Source: Rhizobium sp. 18065 (GTDB lineage: Bacteria; Pseudomonadota; Alphaproteobacteria; Rhizobiales; Rhizobiaceae). Taken from it: 64,000 nucleotides of DNA. The translations under genes and the position numbers were made by a program. Shown in pieces: positions 40,294-49,316 of the stretch (position 1 is its first letter; every line of letters begins with the position of its first letter). The notes under the pieces are model-generated. The model was not told the origin of the DNA. It made no database searches and saw only the letters and a list, made by a program, of their open reading frames with translations. The stretch spans positions 310,001-374,000 of the forward strand of contig NZ_CACSJP010000004.1 of the NCBI RefSeq assembly GCF_902706095.1, in the 5' to 3' direction.

Positions 40294-43283
40294 GCGCCGC
40301 CAACCGTATTCCGGGCAAGGGCCGCCTGACGCCCGCCCGCACATCCCGCTTCACGCTCGATGGCCGCAGTTTGACAGCCTATGAGGGCGATACCGTTGCC
40401 TCGGCAATGCTCGCCAATGGCATGCATCTGGCCGGCCGCTCATTCAAGTATCACCGCCCGCGCGGCATCCTGACCGCAGGTCCGGAAGAGCCGAATGCGC
40501 TGCTCGACATTTCGCGCGATGCGGCCCGCCGCCAGCCGAACGTGCGCGCCACGGTGCAGGAAGTGTTCGACGGCATGCGTGCAGAAACGCAGAACCGCTG
40601 GCCGTCGCTGACTTTCGACATCAGCGAAGTCAACAACCTGCTGGCGCCGTTCTTTGCTGCCGGCTTCTACTACAAGACATTCATGTGGCCGAAGGCAGCC
40701 TGGCACCAGATCTATGAACCCTTCATCCGTCGCGCCGCCGGTCTCGGTGTCGCGCCGACGGAAGCGGATCCGGATCACTATGCCAACCGTTATGCCCATT
40801 GCGACGTGCTCGTTGCAGGCGGCGGTGCAGCCGGACTTGCGGCGGCACTTGCCGCGGCCAAGACCGGCGTGCGGGTGATGATCGTCGACGAACAACCGGA
40901 AATGGGCGGTGCGTTCCATTACGATCTCGGCGCCACAGTCGAAGGCCAGAATGGATATGAGTGGGCGCAGGCAACCGTCGCCAAGCTCAATGCCATGTCC
41001 AATGTCACGGTGCTGACCCGCACGACGGCTTTCGGTTATCACAACCACAATTACGTCGCTCTGGTCGAGCGCGTGACCGACCATATCTCGAACCCGGGCA
41101 AGGCCCTGCCGCGCGAGCGTTTGTGGCAGGTGCGGGCCAAGCGCGTGATCATCGCCAGCGGCGCGATCGAGCGTCACATGGTGTTTGCCAACAATGACCG
41201 TCCGGGCATCATGCTGGCATCCGCAGGGCGCACCTATCTCAACCATTTCGGCGTGGCCGTCGGTTCGAAGGTCGGTGTCTATACGGCGCATGATTCCGCC
41301 TATGAAGCGGCGATCGACCTGAAAAAGGCCGGCGTGTCAGTCCCGGTCATCGTCGATGCCCGCGAAAAGCCGGGCGAGAAGGTGCTGGCGGAAGCCCGTG
41401 CTCTGGGTATCGAAGTGCTCACCGGTTCCGGTGTTGTCGATACGGCCGGGCGTCTGCGCGTGCGTTCGATCACCGTTCGCCGCAATGGTGGCGGTTCCAG
41501 CCGCAAGATCGAAGTCGATGCGCTGCTGATCTCCGCCGGCTGGACGCCGTCGGTGCATCTGTTCTCGCAGTCGCGTGGCAAGCTGAAGTTCGATGCGGCC
41601 AACGACCGTTTCCTGCCGGATGTCTACGTGCAGGATTGTGTCAGCGTCGGCGCCTGCAACGGCACCGATGACCTGCAGGCCCTGCTGGACGAAGCGACCG
41701 CTGCCGGAGCCGCGATGGCCAAGGCTGCCGGTGCTGCGCAGGTTGTTGCCGTATCGCTCAGCGGTTCGAACGAACATGACTGGACCGGTGGCATGGTCGG
41801 TGCGGCCGAGGGTGCCGGTCGTGATACGACCGTCAAGGCCTTCGTCGACTTCCAGCACGATGTCTGCGCCAAGGACATTCGTCTTGCCGTGCGCGAAGGC
41901 ATGCATTCGATCGAGCATATCAAGCGCTTCACCACCAACGGCATGGCGTCCGATCAGGGCAAGCTGTCGAACATGCATGGTCTGGCGATTGCCGCCGAAG
42001 TGCTGGGCAAGGAAATCCCAAAAGTCGGTCTGACGACCTTCCGCGCGCCCTACACGCCCGTCACCTTCGGTACGCTGATCAACCACTCGCGCGACGAGTT
42101 GTTCGATCCGGCGCGCAAGACGCCGATGCATGGCTATGAAGTGTCGCAGGGTGCCGAATATGAAGATGTCGGTAACTGGAAGCGCGCCTGGTATTATCCC
42201 AAGGCTGGCGAGGACATGCATGCGGCCGTCAACCGCGAGTGCAAGACCGTGCGCGATGTCGCCGGCGTGTTCAACGCCTCGACACTCGGCAAGATCGAGG
42301 TGGTCGGCCCGGATGCGGCCGAGTTCCTCAATCTGATGTATACCAATGCCTGGGACACGCTGAAGCCGGGCAAGGCGCGCTACGGCATCATGACCCGCGA
42401 AGACGGTTTCATCTATGACGATGGCGTCGTCGGTCGTCTCGCCGATGATCGCTTCCATGTCACGACGACCACGGGCGGTGCGCCGCGCGTGCTCAACCAC
42501 ATGGAAGACTATCTGCAGACGGAATTCCCGCATCTGAAGGTCTGGCTTACCTCGACCACCGAACAATGGGCGGTGATCGCGGTGCAGGGTCCGAAGGCAC
42601 GCGACATCATCGCGCCTTTTGTCGGGGGCATCGACATCTCCAACGAAGCCTTCCCGCATATGAGCGTGGCCGAGGGCACCTTCTGCGGCGTGCCGACGCG
42701 TCTTTTCCGCGTGTCGTTCACCGGTGAACTTGGCTTCGAAGTCAACGTTCCGGCAGACTTCGGCGCCGACGTGTTCCGACAGATCTGGGAACGGGCGCAG
42801 TCTCTCGGTGCCTGCCTCTACGGCACCGAGACCATGCACGTGTTGCGCGCCGAGAAGGGCTATATCATTGTCGGACAGGACACCGACGGGACACTGACGG
42901 CCGACGATGCCGGCCTGTCCTGGGCGGTGTCGAAGAAAAAGACCGATTTCGTCGGTATCCGTGGGATGAAGCGTCCGGATCTTGTCAAGGAAGGCCGCAA
43001 GCAGCTGGTCGGCCTTATGACAAAGAACCCGAACGAGGTTCTGGAAGAAGGTGGCCAGATCGTCGTCGACCCGAACCAGCCGAAGCCGATGACCATGCTG
43101 GGCCACGTCACGTCGTCCTACTGGTCGGAAAACCTCGGGCGTTCCATTGCCATTGCGATGGTGGCCGGTGGCCGGGCGCGCATGGGCGAGACGCTGTATG
43201 TGCCGATGAAGGACAAGACCATTGCGGTCGAAGTGACCGACATGGTCTTCGTAGACAAGGAAGGAGGCCGGATCCATGGCTGA
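40290..43283 (+). CDS. soxA: sarcosine oxidase subunit alpha
   Basis: 997 residues, the usual length. The N-terminal ferredoxin-like domain (about 10-100, FTLDGRSLTAYEGDTVASAM and KYHRPRG) is followed by an NAD-binding pyridine-disulfide-like domain with VLVAGGGAAGLAAALAAA (about 172-190) and a second dinucleotide motif near KVGVYTAHDSA. The C-terminal 380 residues are a GcvT-like folate domain (PGKARYGIMTREDGFIYDDG, GELGFEVNVP), where methylene-tetrahydrofolate is formed. It overlaps soxD and soxG. Confidence 0.95.
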   Translation: MSAANRIPGKGRLTPARTSRFTLDGRSLTAYEGDTVASAMLANGMHLAGRSFKYHRPRGILTAGPEEPNALLDISRDAARRQPNVRATVQEVFDGMRAETQNRWPSLTFDISEVNNLLAPFFAAGFYYKTFMWPKAAWHQIYEPFIRRAAGLGVAPTEADPDHYANRYAHCDVLVAGGGAAGLAAALAAAKTGVRVMIVDEQPEMGGAFHYDLGATVEGQNGYEWAQATVAKLNAMSNVTVLTRTTAFGYHNHNYVALVERVTDHISNPGKALPRERLWQVRAKRVIIASGAIERHMVFANNDRPGIMLASAGRTYLNHFGVAVGSKVGVYTAHDSAYEAAIDLKKAGVSVPVIVDAREKPGEKVLAEARALGIEVLTGSGVVDTAGRLRVRSITVRRNGGGSSRKIEVDALLISAGWTPSVHLFSQSRGKLKFDAANDRFLPDVYVQDCVSVGACNGTDDLQALLDEATAAGAAMAKAAGAAQVVAVSLSGSNEHDWTGGMVGAAEGAGRDTTVKAFVDFQHDVCAKDIRLAVREGMHSIEHIKRFTTNGMASDQGKLSNMHGLAIAAEVLGKEIPKVGLTTFRAPYTPVTFGTLINHSRDELFDPARKTPMHGYEVSQGAEYEDVGNWKRAWYYPKAGEDMHAAVNRECKTVRDVAGVFNASTLGKIEVVGPDAAEFLNLMYTNAWDTLKPGKARYGIMTREDGFIYDDGVVGRLADDRFHVTTTTGGAPRVLNHMEDYLQTEFPHLKVWLTSTTEQWAVIAVQGPKARDIIAPFVGGIDISNEAFPHMSVAEGTFCGVPTRLFRVSFTGELGFEVNVPADFGADVFRQIWERAQSLGACLYGTETMHVLRAEKGYIIVGQDTDGTLTADDAGLSWAVSKKKTDFVGIRGMKRPDLVKEGRKQLVGLMTKNPNEVLEEGGQIVVDPNQPKPMTMLGHVTSSYWSENLGRSIAIAMVAGGRARMGETLYVPMKDKTIAVEVTDMVFVDKEGGRIHG

Positions 43284-43830
43284 ACCCGTGATTGCCGAAC
43301 GTAAAACCGTTCTTTCCGGCTACCAGGGCGGAAGCGCCAAGGTGCGGCTGACACCGGCCTTGCCGGCCGGCCGCGCCGTGCTGCGCGCCCGCACTGAGGA
43401 CCTCGGCGCACTGTCCACCTCGCTTGGCCTGAAACTGCCGGTCAAGCCGAGAGCTTCCGTTTTCGCCAAGGGCCGCACGGCATTCTGGATCGGCCCGGAT
43501 GAATGGCTGCTGATCGACGAAAAGGGCGGCGACCTGATGGCTGATTGCGCGGCCTCCGGTGTCGCGCATTCGGCAACCGACGTGTCGCATCGCAACACAG
43601 CGATCATCGTGTCGGGCCCGGCATCGGCTGACGCGATCAACGCGGGCTCGGCGCTGGACCTTTCGCTTGCCGCATTCCCGGTCGGCGCGGTTACCCGTAC
43701 TGTGTTCGGCAAGATCGAGATCATTCTCCACCGGGTCGAAGAAGAGACCTTCCGGGTCGAATGCTGGCGATCCTTTGCCACCTATGCCTTCGGCATGCTG
43801 TCCGAAGGGGCGCAAGACGCCTCGCTTTGA
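43276..43830 (+). CDS. soxG: sarcosine oxidase subunit gamma
   Basis: 184 residues, overlapping soxA by 8 bp. GcvT-like small subunit: WIGPDEWLLIDEKGG, ATDVSHRNTAIIVSGPAS, INAGSALDLSLAAFPVGAVTRTVFGKIEIILHR in sections, and ending RSFATYAFGML. These are the typical SoxG segments. It closes the sox operon, with a T-tailed terminator 29 bp downstream. Formaldehyde- or folate-recycling genes often found with sox (purU, folD, fdh) are not seen here. Confidence 0.93.
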   Translation: MAEPVIAERKTVLSGYQGGSAKVRLTPALPAGRAVLRARTEDLGALSTSLGLKLPVKPRASVFAKGRTAFWIGPDEWLLIDEKGGDLMADCAASGVAHSATDVSHRNTAIIVSGPASADAINAGSALDLSLAAFPVGAVTRTVFGKIEIILHRVEEETFRVECWRSFATYAFGMLSEGAQDASL

Positions 43831-43859
43831 GAGACGAAACCTGGTGATGGATTTTCAAG

Positions 43860-43884
43860 AGGCCGGGGTGACCCGGCCTTTTTT
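43860..43884 (+). terminator. terminator of the sox operon
   Basis: AGGCCGGG-GTGA-CCCGGCCT, a perfect 8-bp stem followed by TTTTT. It ends 10 bp from the convergent DUF2332 stop. Confidence 0.88.
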
Positions 43885-43893
43885 GCTGGACGT

Positions 43894-44952
43894 CTAGGCC
43901 TCCCATCCCATCCATTTTACCCAACGCCCATGAAAATCCGCCCGGCCGAGTTCGCGGGTTTCGCCCGTCGGCCAGAGTGTCAGCGTGACGGCTGCACCGT
44001 CCGGCTTGCCATCGGCTTCCAGCTGCAGGCGGGCAAGCGGTGCATCGGCGGTAGCACGGGCGCCGGCCTCGGCGATCAGGATTTCACCTTCGGCTTTCAA
44101 ATCTGCGGGCAGGTATTGCCAGGCGATGGTGTGGTAGATGACGTGGGTCATGCCGGGATGGGGTTGCGAGAGACGGGTCCGCAGCCAGTCCACGGCATCG
44201 GCTCTTTCGACCTTGATCGCGGTGTCGGCAGCGATGGCAAGGGCTGCCGCCGTTCTCTGCAGGCGATCCGTCTGGTCGGCCCAGATATAGGAGAATAGCC
44301 GGAGCCGGTCCGCATCCGATTTCGGGTCGAGCGGGTTCAGGTCGCAGCCGGCGCGGTCGATGATCTCTATCTGGGCGATCGGCGGCGAGGGGCCTTCCCA
44401 TTCAGGCTCCAGCATGACCGGCGACGGGCCGCCCCATTGGACGCCGCCAAGCGTGTAGGCATAACGATCCCAATGTAGGTTGAGACCGGCACTGGCGCCG
44501 ATTTCGGAAAGGCGCAACGGCTTGTTTGTTAGTTGGGCAATCGTCAGGAAGCCTGGCAGGAGGGCGGAAGATCGGCGGACTTCGTTGGTCTGCGGAGCCG
44601 ACTTGAGGCGCTCGAGGATGAAGTCCACGTTGTGCCGCAACGCCGCTTCGATGGCCGGCCAAAGCGTATCGTCATCAGCGGCATGCGGTGGATAAACTGC
44701 GGCGAGAGCTGCATCTTGTCCGGCGCGGACGAGTGCATGCAGCGTACCGGCGAGCCGCAAAGCGAGCGCATCATGGGTGCCATCCGGATTGCCGGACCAG
44801 CCAAGGACCGTTGCGCCGACCGGTGTTTCGTCGGTCAGGTGTTCGGCTGCGAGCATGCAGAGCCTTGCGGTAAACGGCGAGCCGAGATCGGCGCAGGCCT
44901 TGGCCTGGCGGCGGAAACTCTGGCGAATGGTCTCGGCGCGTTCGTTCGGCAT
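43894..44952 (-). CDS. DUF2332 domain protein
   Basis: 352 residues. Segments seen: IRQSFRRQAKACADLGSPFTARL, LALRLAGTLHALVRAG, EIGASAGLNLHWDRY (a methyltransferase-like glycine motif), GCDLNPLDPKSDADRLRLFSYIWADQTDRL and VIYHTIAWQYLP. These match the DUF2332 family common in alphaproteobacteria, function unknown. The EIGASAGLNL motif suggests a nucleotide- or SAM-binding fold (inference). It follows the MaoC-like gene by 7 bp, so the two are probably one transcript. Confidence 0.82.
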   Translation of the reverse strand: MPNERAETIRQSFRRQAKACADLGSPFTARLCMLAAEHLTDETPVGATVLGWSGNPDGTHDALALRLAGTLHALVRAGQDAALAAVYPPHAADDDTLWPAIEAALRHNVDFILERLKSAPQTNEVRRSSALLPGFLTIAQLTNKPLRLSEIGASAGLNLHWDRYAYTLGGVQWGGPSPVMLEPEWEGPSPPIAQIEIIDRAGCDLNPLDPKSDADRLRLFSYIWADQTDRLQRTAAALAIAADTAIKVERADAVDWLRTRLSQPHPGMTHVIYHTIAWQYLPADLKAEGEILIAEAGARATADAPLARLQLEADGKPDGAAVTLTLWPTGETRELGRADFHGRWVKWMGWEA

Positions 44953-44959
44953 AGTCCGT

Positions 44960-45448
44960 TTACACCCCTTCCGGACGATCCTTCGGGTCGAACTGCGAAA
45001 TGGTGATCCAACTGGCTGTTAGCGCCGGCTTGCGTTCTTCCTCGATCTCGACCGTCAGGTCATAGGTGTTCATCAGCATGCCGGCGCCGCGAAAGCGTGC
45101 GCCAGCCAGCAGGAAAGAGCCGCGGATGCGCTTGTTGCATTTGACCGGCGACATGAAGCGCACCTTGTCGAAGCCGTAGTTGATGCCGAGGGTCTGTTCA
45201 CGGATTTTCGGCAGGCAGTCGTAGTTCATCGCTGAAAGCAGCGACAAAGTCAGGAAGCCGTGGGCAATCGTGCCGCCGTAAGGCGTCTCTGCTGCTGCGC
45301 GGACGGGGTCGGTATGGATGAACTGGTGGTCATTGGTCGCGCCGGCAAAGGCGTCGATCATGGTCTGGTCGACGGTGATCCAGTCGGAGACACCGACGAC
45401 GGTTCCAAGCAGCCCCCGAACTTCGGACAGGGAAATCTCACGTGGCAT
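44960..45448 (-). CDS. MaoC-like (R)-enoyl hydratase domain protein
   Basis: 162 residues, start with GAGG 5 bp upstream. Hot-dog fold hydratase: DAFAGATNDHQFIHTDPVRA has the catalytic Asp/His pair (DxxxxH), and TPYGGTIAHGFLTLSL is the second conserved helix. This is the MaoC/NodN-like group that hydrates short enoyl-CoA or acts in lipid modification; NodN of rhizobia is similar in size. No nod genes are in the window. It is followed by DUF2332. Confidence 0.88.
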   Translation of the reverse strand: MPREISLSEVRGLLGTVVGVSDWITVDQTMIDAFAGATNDHQFIHTDPVRAAAETPYGGTIAHGFLTLSLLSAMNYDCLPKIREQTLGINYGFDKVRFMSPVKCNKRIRGSFLLAGARFRGAGMLMNTYDLTVEIEEERKPALTASWITISQFDPKDRPEGV

Positions 45449-45537
45449 GGAACCTCACTCTTTTGTCGATATTTTCCGACAGGTTACAGGTGGTTCATGT
45501 CATGCGGAATAGCTGGACTGCACATCCATGCAATAAA

Positions 45538-47496
45538 TCATGCTTCGAGCCAGAATTCGACCGATCGCGGTTTCAGGTGAATTGCCGCGGCACCGCGACC
45601 GGAGGACAGCTTCTTCCATTTCCGTCCCGTTTCGGGACGAAGGGCGGCATTGCGTGTCTCATGCGCCCGGTTGAACAAGATGGCGATGCGAGCGGGCTTT
45701 CCGGTCTGGCGATCCAGCGTTTTCAACAGCATGGCGAAAACCTGCAGATCCGGATCTTCCCAGTCGGTAACGGTCATCACTTCGCCTGTTGCCGAAAGCC
45801 ATTCGACATCGCCATTGCCATCGAGGAATTGCGTGTCGGAGAAGGCGGTGAAGCGTTGGCGCATGGCGGCAAGATTTGTTGTCGTTTCCAACAGCTCGTC
45901 GTCGCGGTTGCGCCAGTCCAGCCAGGTCAGCGCATTGTCCTGGCAATAGGCATTGTTGTTGCCGCGCTGGGTGCGGCCGAATTCGTCGCCGGCCGTCAGC
46001 ATGATCGTACCGCGGCTGGCAAAGAGCGTGGCAAGCAGGGCGGCGACATCCTGTCTCCGGTTGCGCGACACTGTGCGATCGGAGGTGTCACCCTCGACGC
46101 CATTGTTCCACGAATGGTTCTCGTTGTGGCCGTCGCGATTGTTCTCGCCATTGGCTTCGTTGTGCTTGTGTTCGTGCGAGACGAGGTCGAGCAGGGTGAA
46201 GCCGTCATGGGCAGCGATGAAGTTGACGCTGCGGGTGGCCCTGCCGCCGTGATGGGCAAAGCGGTCGGCGGAACCGGCAAGCGCCGTTGCCAGATCGCCG
46301 GTCAGGTGGCTGTCGCCGCGCCAGTAGCGGCGGAAGACATCGCGAGCGCGGTCGTTCCATTCGAGGAAAGGCGCCGGGAACTGGCCAAGCTGGTAGCCGC
46401 CCGGGCCAATATCCCAGGGCTCGGCGATCATGATGCGGTCTTCCAGCACATCGTCCTCCAGCATGGCCTTCAGCGTCGGCGCATCGCGGTGGAAGCCGTC
46501 CCAGTGGCGGCCGATGATCGGCGCGAGGTCGAAGCGGAAGCCATCGACGCCGCCCTGCAGGACGAAGTGGCGAAGCGAATCGACGATCAGCCGGCGCAGC
46601 ACCGGATGATCGCAGGCGAGCGTGTTGCCGCAGCCGGTGTCGTTGACCAAAGTTGCCGGATCATTCGGCAGGTGGCGGTAAAGCGAGCGGTTGTCGATGC
46701 CGCGCATCGAGAGCGTTGCGCCAAGCACGTCGCTTTCGCCGGTGTGGTTGAAGACGAGGTCGAGGATGACGCCGATGCCTTCGTGATGCAGGGCGTCGAC
46801 CGTGTCGCGCAGTTCCTTGACGCCGCCCGGTACGATGCGGGAATCAAGCGCCATCAGGGCGATGGGATTGTAGCCCCAGCTGTTGGACAGGCCCAGCGGC
46901 GGCAGGTGGCGCTCGTCGAGCCATGCGGTGATCGGCATCAGTTCGACGGCATCGACGCCAATCTTCTTCAGATGGGCAATCACGGAGGGATGGGCGAGTG
47001 CTGCCAGTGTGCCGCGCTGCGCCTCCGGCACGTCGGGATGGAGCATGGTGAAAGGCTTGACGGCGACTTCGTAGATGAAGCCGCCGCGCGGCAGGAGCGG
47101 CATCATCGCCTTGACCGGCACATCGCGGGTGACGATGGCTTTCGGCACAAGGTCGGCGGTGTCCGTGCCGAATTCGGCAAGCCGAGGATCATGGACGAAG
47201 GGCCGGTCCAGTTCCTTGGCATAGGGATCGACGAGCAGCTTGGAGGGATCGTACCAATGGCCCTCCGCTGGATCGTAGGGGCCATGCGCGCGAAAGCCGT
47301 ATCGGGTCCCTTCGCCGGCACCCCCGACAAAAAGCCGATGGATATCGTCTTCGCCGCGGGTCATCGGCAGGCGGGCGGTTTCCGTGCGTCCTTCCGCATC
47401 GAAGAGGCAGACTTCGATCAATGACGCATGATGCGACCAGAGGGAAAAATCTGTGCCGGCGGGATGCAGGACTGCTCCGAGAGGATTTTGGCTCAT
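45538..47496 (-). CDS. glgX: glycogen debranching enzyme GlgX
   Basis: 652 residues from MSQNPLGAVL at 47496, with GGAAG upstream; a GTG start 42 bp earlier has no ribosome site. It removes the short branches left by glycogen phosphorylase. The N-terminal CBM48 (LHPAGTDFSLWSHHASLIEVCLFD) is followed by GH13 motifs VIAILDLVFNHTGE (as GVILDLVFNHTGE), GVDGFRFDLAPIIGR with the nucleophile Asp, MIAEPWDIGPGGYQ with the acid Glu, and NFIAAHDGFTLLDLVS. It lies on the same strand as pgm-glgACBP but 2.4 kb away. It is divergent from the TetR gene. Confidence 0.93.
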   Translation of the reverse strand: MSQNPLGAVLHPAGTDFSLWSHHASLIEVCLFDAEGRTETARLPMTRGEDDIHRLFVGGAGEGTRYGFRAHGPYDPAEGHWYDPSKLLVDPYAKELDRPFVHDPRLAEFGTDTADLVPKAIVTRDVPVKAMMPLLPRGGFIYEVAVKPFTMLHPDVPEAQRGTLAALAHPSVIAHLKKIGVDAVELMPITAWLDERHLPPLGLSNSWGYNPIALMALDSRIVPGGVKELRDTVDALHHEGIGVILDLVFNHTGESDVLGATLSMRGIDNRSLYRHLPNDPATLVNDTGCGNTLACDHPVLRRLIVDSLRHFVLQGGVDGFRFDLAPIIGRHWDGFHRDAPTLKAMLEDDVLEDRIMIAEPWDIGPGGYQLGQFPAPFLEWNDRARDVFRRYWRGDSHLTGDLATALAGSADRFAHHGGRATRSVNFIAAHDGFTLLDLVSHEHKHNEANGENNRDGHNENHSWNNGVEGDTSDRTVSRNRRQDVAALLATLFASRGTIMLTAGDEFGRTQRGNNNAYCQDNALTWLDWRNRDDELLETTTNLAAMRQRFTAFSDTQFLDGNGDVEWLSATGEVMTVTDWEDPDLQVFAMLLKTLDRQTGKPARIAILFNRAHETRNAALRPETGRKWKKLSSGRGAAAIHLKPRSVEFWLEA

Positions 47497-47639
47497 GACG
47501 TCTTCCGCGGTTTGGGGTGGCGAATCTGTCTGTGTCACGCAGACAGGTTAGCAGTTGCTGAAGCGCGCGAAACGCTTGCCGGTCGTCTCCCGGTTGCTTT
47601 GTTCCATTTTCATCTGCCGAGACCGAAGAAAGTTCGCCA

Positions 47640-47668
47640 TTGACAGCATACCAACTGGTTGGTTTAAT
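47640..47668 (+). promoter_or_regulatory. promoter of the TetR-type gene with operator in the spacer
   Basis: TTGACA (47640-47645), a 17-bp spacer and TTTAAT (47663-47668) form a near-consensus sigma-70 promoter. Inside the spacer is ACCAAC-TG-GTTGGT (47650-47663), a perfect 6-bp inverted repeat. A repressor bound there would block RNA polymerase, so autoregulation by the TetR-type protein is very likely. Confidence 0.7.
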
Positions 47669-47691
47669 GATCGCAAGAGGAAGATGCTGCC

Positions 47692-48297
47692 ATGAATGAG
47701 ATTGTCCACCCGTCACGCATGAAGCTGCTGGAGGCCACGCTCGGTCTGATCCGGGAGCAGGGTTATGCGGCGACGACTGTGGACGATATCTGCCGGCGGG
47801 CCGGCGTCAGCAAAGGCAGCTTCTTCCATCACTTCAAGAGCAAGGAAGAACTGATCCTCGGCGCGGTGGGCCATTGGAACGGCTTTACCACCGACGTCTT
47901 CGAGCAGGCGCCGTATCAGGCACTTGGCGATCCGCGTGACCGCATTCTCGGCTATGTTGATTTCCGCATGGCGATCCTCGATTTCGAGGTGCCGGAATTC
48001 ACCTGCCTGCTCGGGACTTTGGTGCAGGAGACCTATCAGTCACATCCCGCGATCCGCGAAGCCTGCGATCTCGGCATGTCGTCGCATATTGCAAGGCTGG
48101 CTGCTGATCTCGATCTGGCCCGCACACGGTACGCTGCGGATGCGGCCTGGACGGCAGAAAGCGTCGGCTATTTCATTCAAGCGGTGCTGCAGGGCTCGTT
48201 CATCTTTGCCAAGGCCAAGCTGGGTGCAGAAACGGCGCGTGAGAATTTGCGGCATCTGCGTCGATACCTGGAAACAATCCTGCCTGCGACATCTTGA
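47692..48297 (+). CDS. TetR-family transcriptional repressor
   Basis: 201 residues. The N-terminal helix-turn-helix MKLLEATLGLIREQGYAATTVDDICRRAGVSKGSFFHHFKSKEEL cut in TetR helices 1-3 is textbook. The C-terminal ligand domain has EFTCLLGTLVQETYQSHPAIREACD and QAVLQGSFIFAKAKLGAETAREN, like the AcuR/NemR group that senses electrophiles or small organics. Its Cys residues (C96-like in FTCLLG, C117-like in EACD) could be sensors. It is 32 bp before the SRPBCC gene, with which it forms an operon. Confidence 0.9.
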   Translation: MNEIVHPSRMKLLEATLGLIREQGYAATTVDDICRRAGVSKGSFFHHFKSKEELILGAVGHWNGFTTDVFEQAPYQALGDPRDRILGYVDFRMAILDFEVPEFTCLLGTLVQETYQSHPAIREACDLGMSSHIARLAADLDLARTRYAADAAWTAESVGYFIQAVLQGSFIFAKAKLGAETARENLRHLRRYLETILPATS

Positions 48298-48329
48298 GAC
48301 CCGGAAAAATCAGAAGAGGAGGAATGACA

Positions 48330-48776
48330 ATGCCCCACACAATCCGACTGCACCGCGTGCTGAAAGCATCGCCGGAGAAGGTCTACCGGGCCTTCATGGA
48401 AGGCGATGCGCAATGCAAGTGGATCCCGCCCTACGGCTTCGTCGCCAAGATGCATCACTTCGAACCCAAGGTGGGAGGCACATTCAAGATGTCGTTCACT
48501 AATTTCACCACGCAGCAAACGCACAGTTTCGGCGGCACCTATCTGGAGCTCGTTCCCGGCAAGCTGATCCGCTACAACGACGTGTTCGATGATCCCAACC
48601 TCGCGGGTGAGATGAATGTCACGGTGGAACTGACGGAAGTGTTCTGCGGCACGGACATCAAGATTACCCAGGCCGGCGTGCCGGAAATAATCCCGGAGGC
48701 GGCTTGTTATCTGGGCTGGCAGGAATCGCTGGCGCAACTGGCTCTGCTGGTCGAGCCGGATATCCAGCAAGAGTGA
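48330..48776 (+). CDS. SRPBCC-family (AHSA1/START-like) protein
   Basis: 148 residues from ATG 48330, 7 bp after GGAGG; the ATG at 48324 lies too near that site. The family pattern is clear: IRLHRVLKASPEKVYRAFMEGDAQCKWIPPYGF, then MHHFEPKVGGTFKMSFTNF, TYLELVPGKLIRYNDVF, and the C-terminal helix YLGWQESLAQLALLVEP. Such proteins bind hydrophobic ligands or help stress responses. It is often paired with ArsR or TetR regulators, as here. Its stop converges on the HEPN gene, 6 bp away. Confidence 0.88.
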   Translation: MPHTIRLHRVLKASPEKVYRAFMEGDAQCKWIPPYGFVAKMHHFEPKVGGTFKMSFTNFTTQQTHSFGGTYLELVPGKLIRYNDVFDDPNLAGEMNVTVELTEVFCGTDIKITQAGVPEIIPEAACYLGWQESLAQLALLVEPDIQQE

Positions 48777-48782
48777 TGATTA

Positions 48783-49316
48783 TCAAACGAGCAGGTCGAA
48801 TTGCTTGAGGGCAATTTCGGCTATGGTATAAATATCGTCGAAGTCATAGCGGCGCCCGAGTTTAGGCTTCCAGTACCGGCCATGCGCCAGCCAATGTCGA
48901 AACTTGAAGGCGCCGCGCAACTCTCCGATGATGAGTTTTGCGCCGTCAAAGCTGTCGGTCCAAGCGCCGAAAATGTCTTCTTCCAGAGAGGCATGCGTCT
49001 GTTTAAGCGCATATATCTCACGAAATGTACGCGAGATCGGATCCTTCCTTCGTTGCTGACACCGTTGAAGATAGTCAATTCGGAAGGATGCTTCCACGGC
49101 CGCCAGCACTGCCATGGAGGACGACAACCCAATTTCGTACAGCCGTTCCTGCAATTCGATTGTCAGATCGCTCTTGGAATATCCGAGAAAGCGGCCGGAG
49201 ATTTGATCGGAAGTTAAGCTGAAATAGGCCCTGAGGGCATTTTCAAGATCGCTGTGATGAAGCGCGATATGCGATATGGACTGATTGTCACCGGAAAAGG
49301 CAACACGTTCAGCCAT
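48783..49316 (-). CDS. HEPN-like protein with RX4H RNase motif
   Basis: 177 residues from ATG complementary to 49314-49316 (GGAAG 5 bp upstream); a TTG 6 bp earlier is rejected. All-helical. Near the C-terminus, FKFRHWLAHGRYWKP contains R140-x4-H145, the catalytic signature of HEPN ribonucleases (Rx4-6H). It is preceded by the helix FDGAKLIIGELRGA, and helices with SSSMAVLAAVEASFRIDYL form the other side of the bundle. HEPN proteins serve as toxins in toxin-antitoxin, abortive infection and CRISPR systems. It overlaps the gene of an unknown 185-residue protein by 8 bp. The exact subfamily (RiboL-PSP-HEPN or other) is undecided. Confidence 0.7.
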   Translation of the reverse strand: MAERVAFSGDNQSISHIALHHSDLENALRAYFSLTSDQISGRFLGYSKSDLTIELQERLYEIGLSSSMAVLAAVEASFRIDYLQRCQQRRKDPISRTFREIYALKQTHASLEEDIFGAWTDSFDGAKLIIGELRGAFKFRHWLAHGRYWKPKLGRRYDFDDIYTIAEIALKQFDLLV

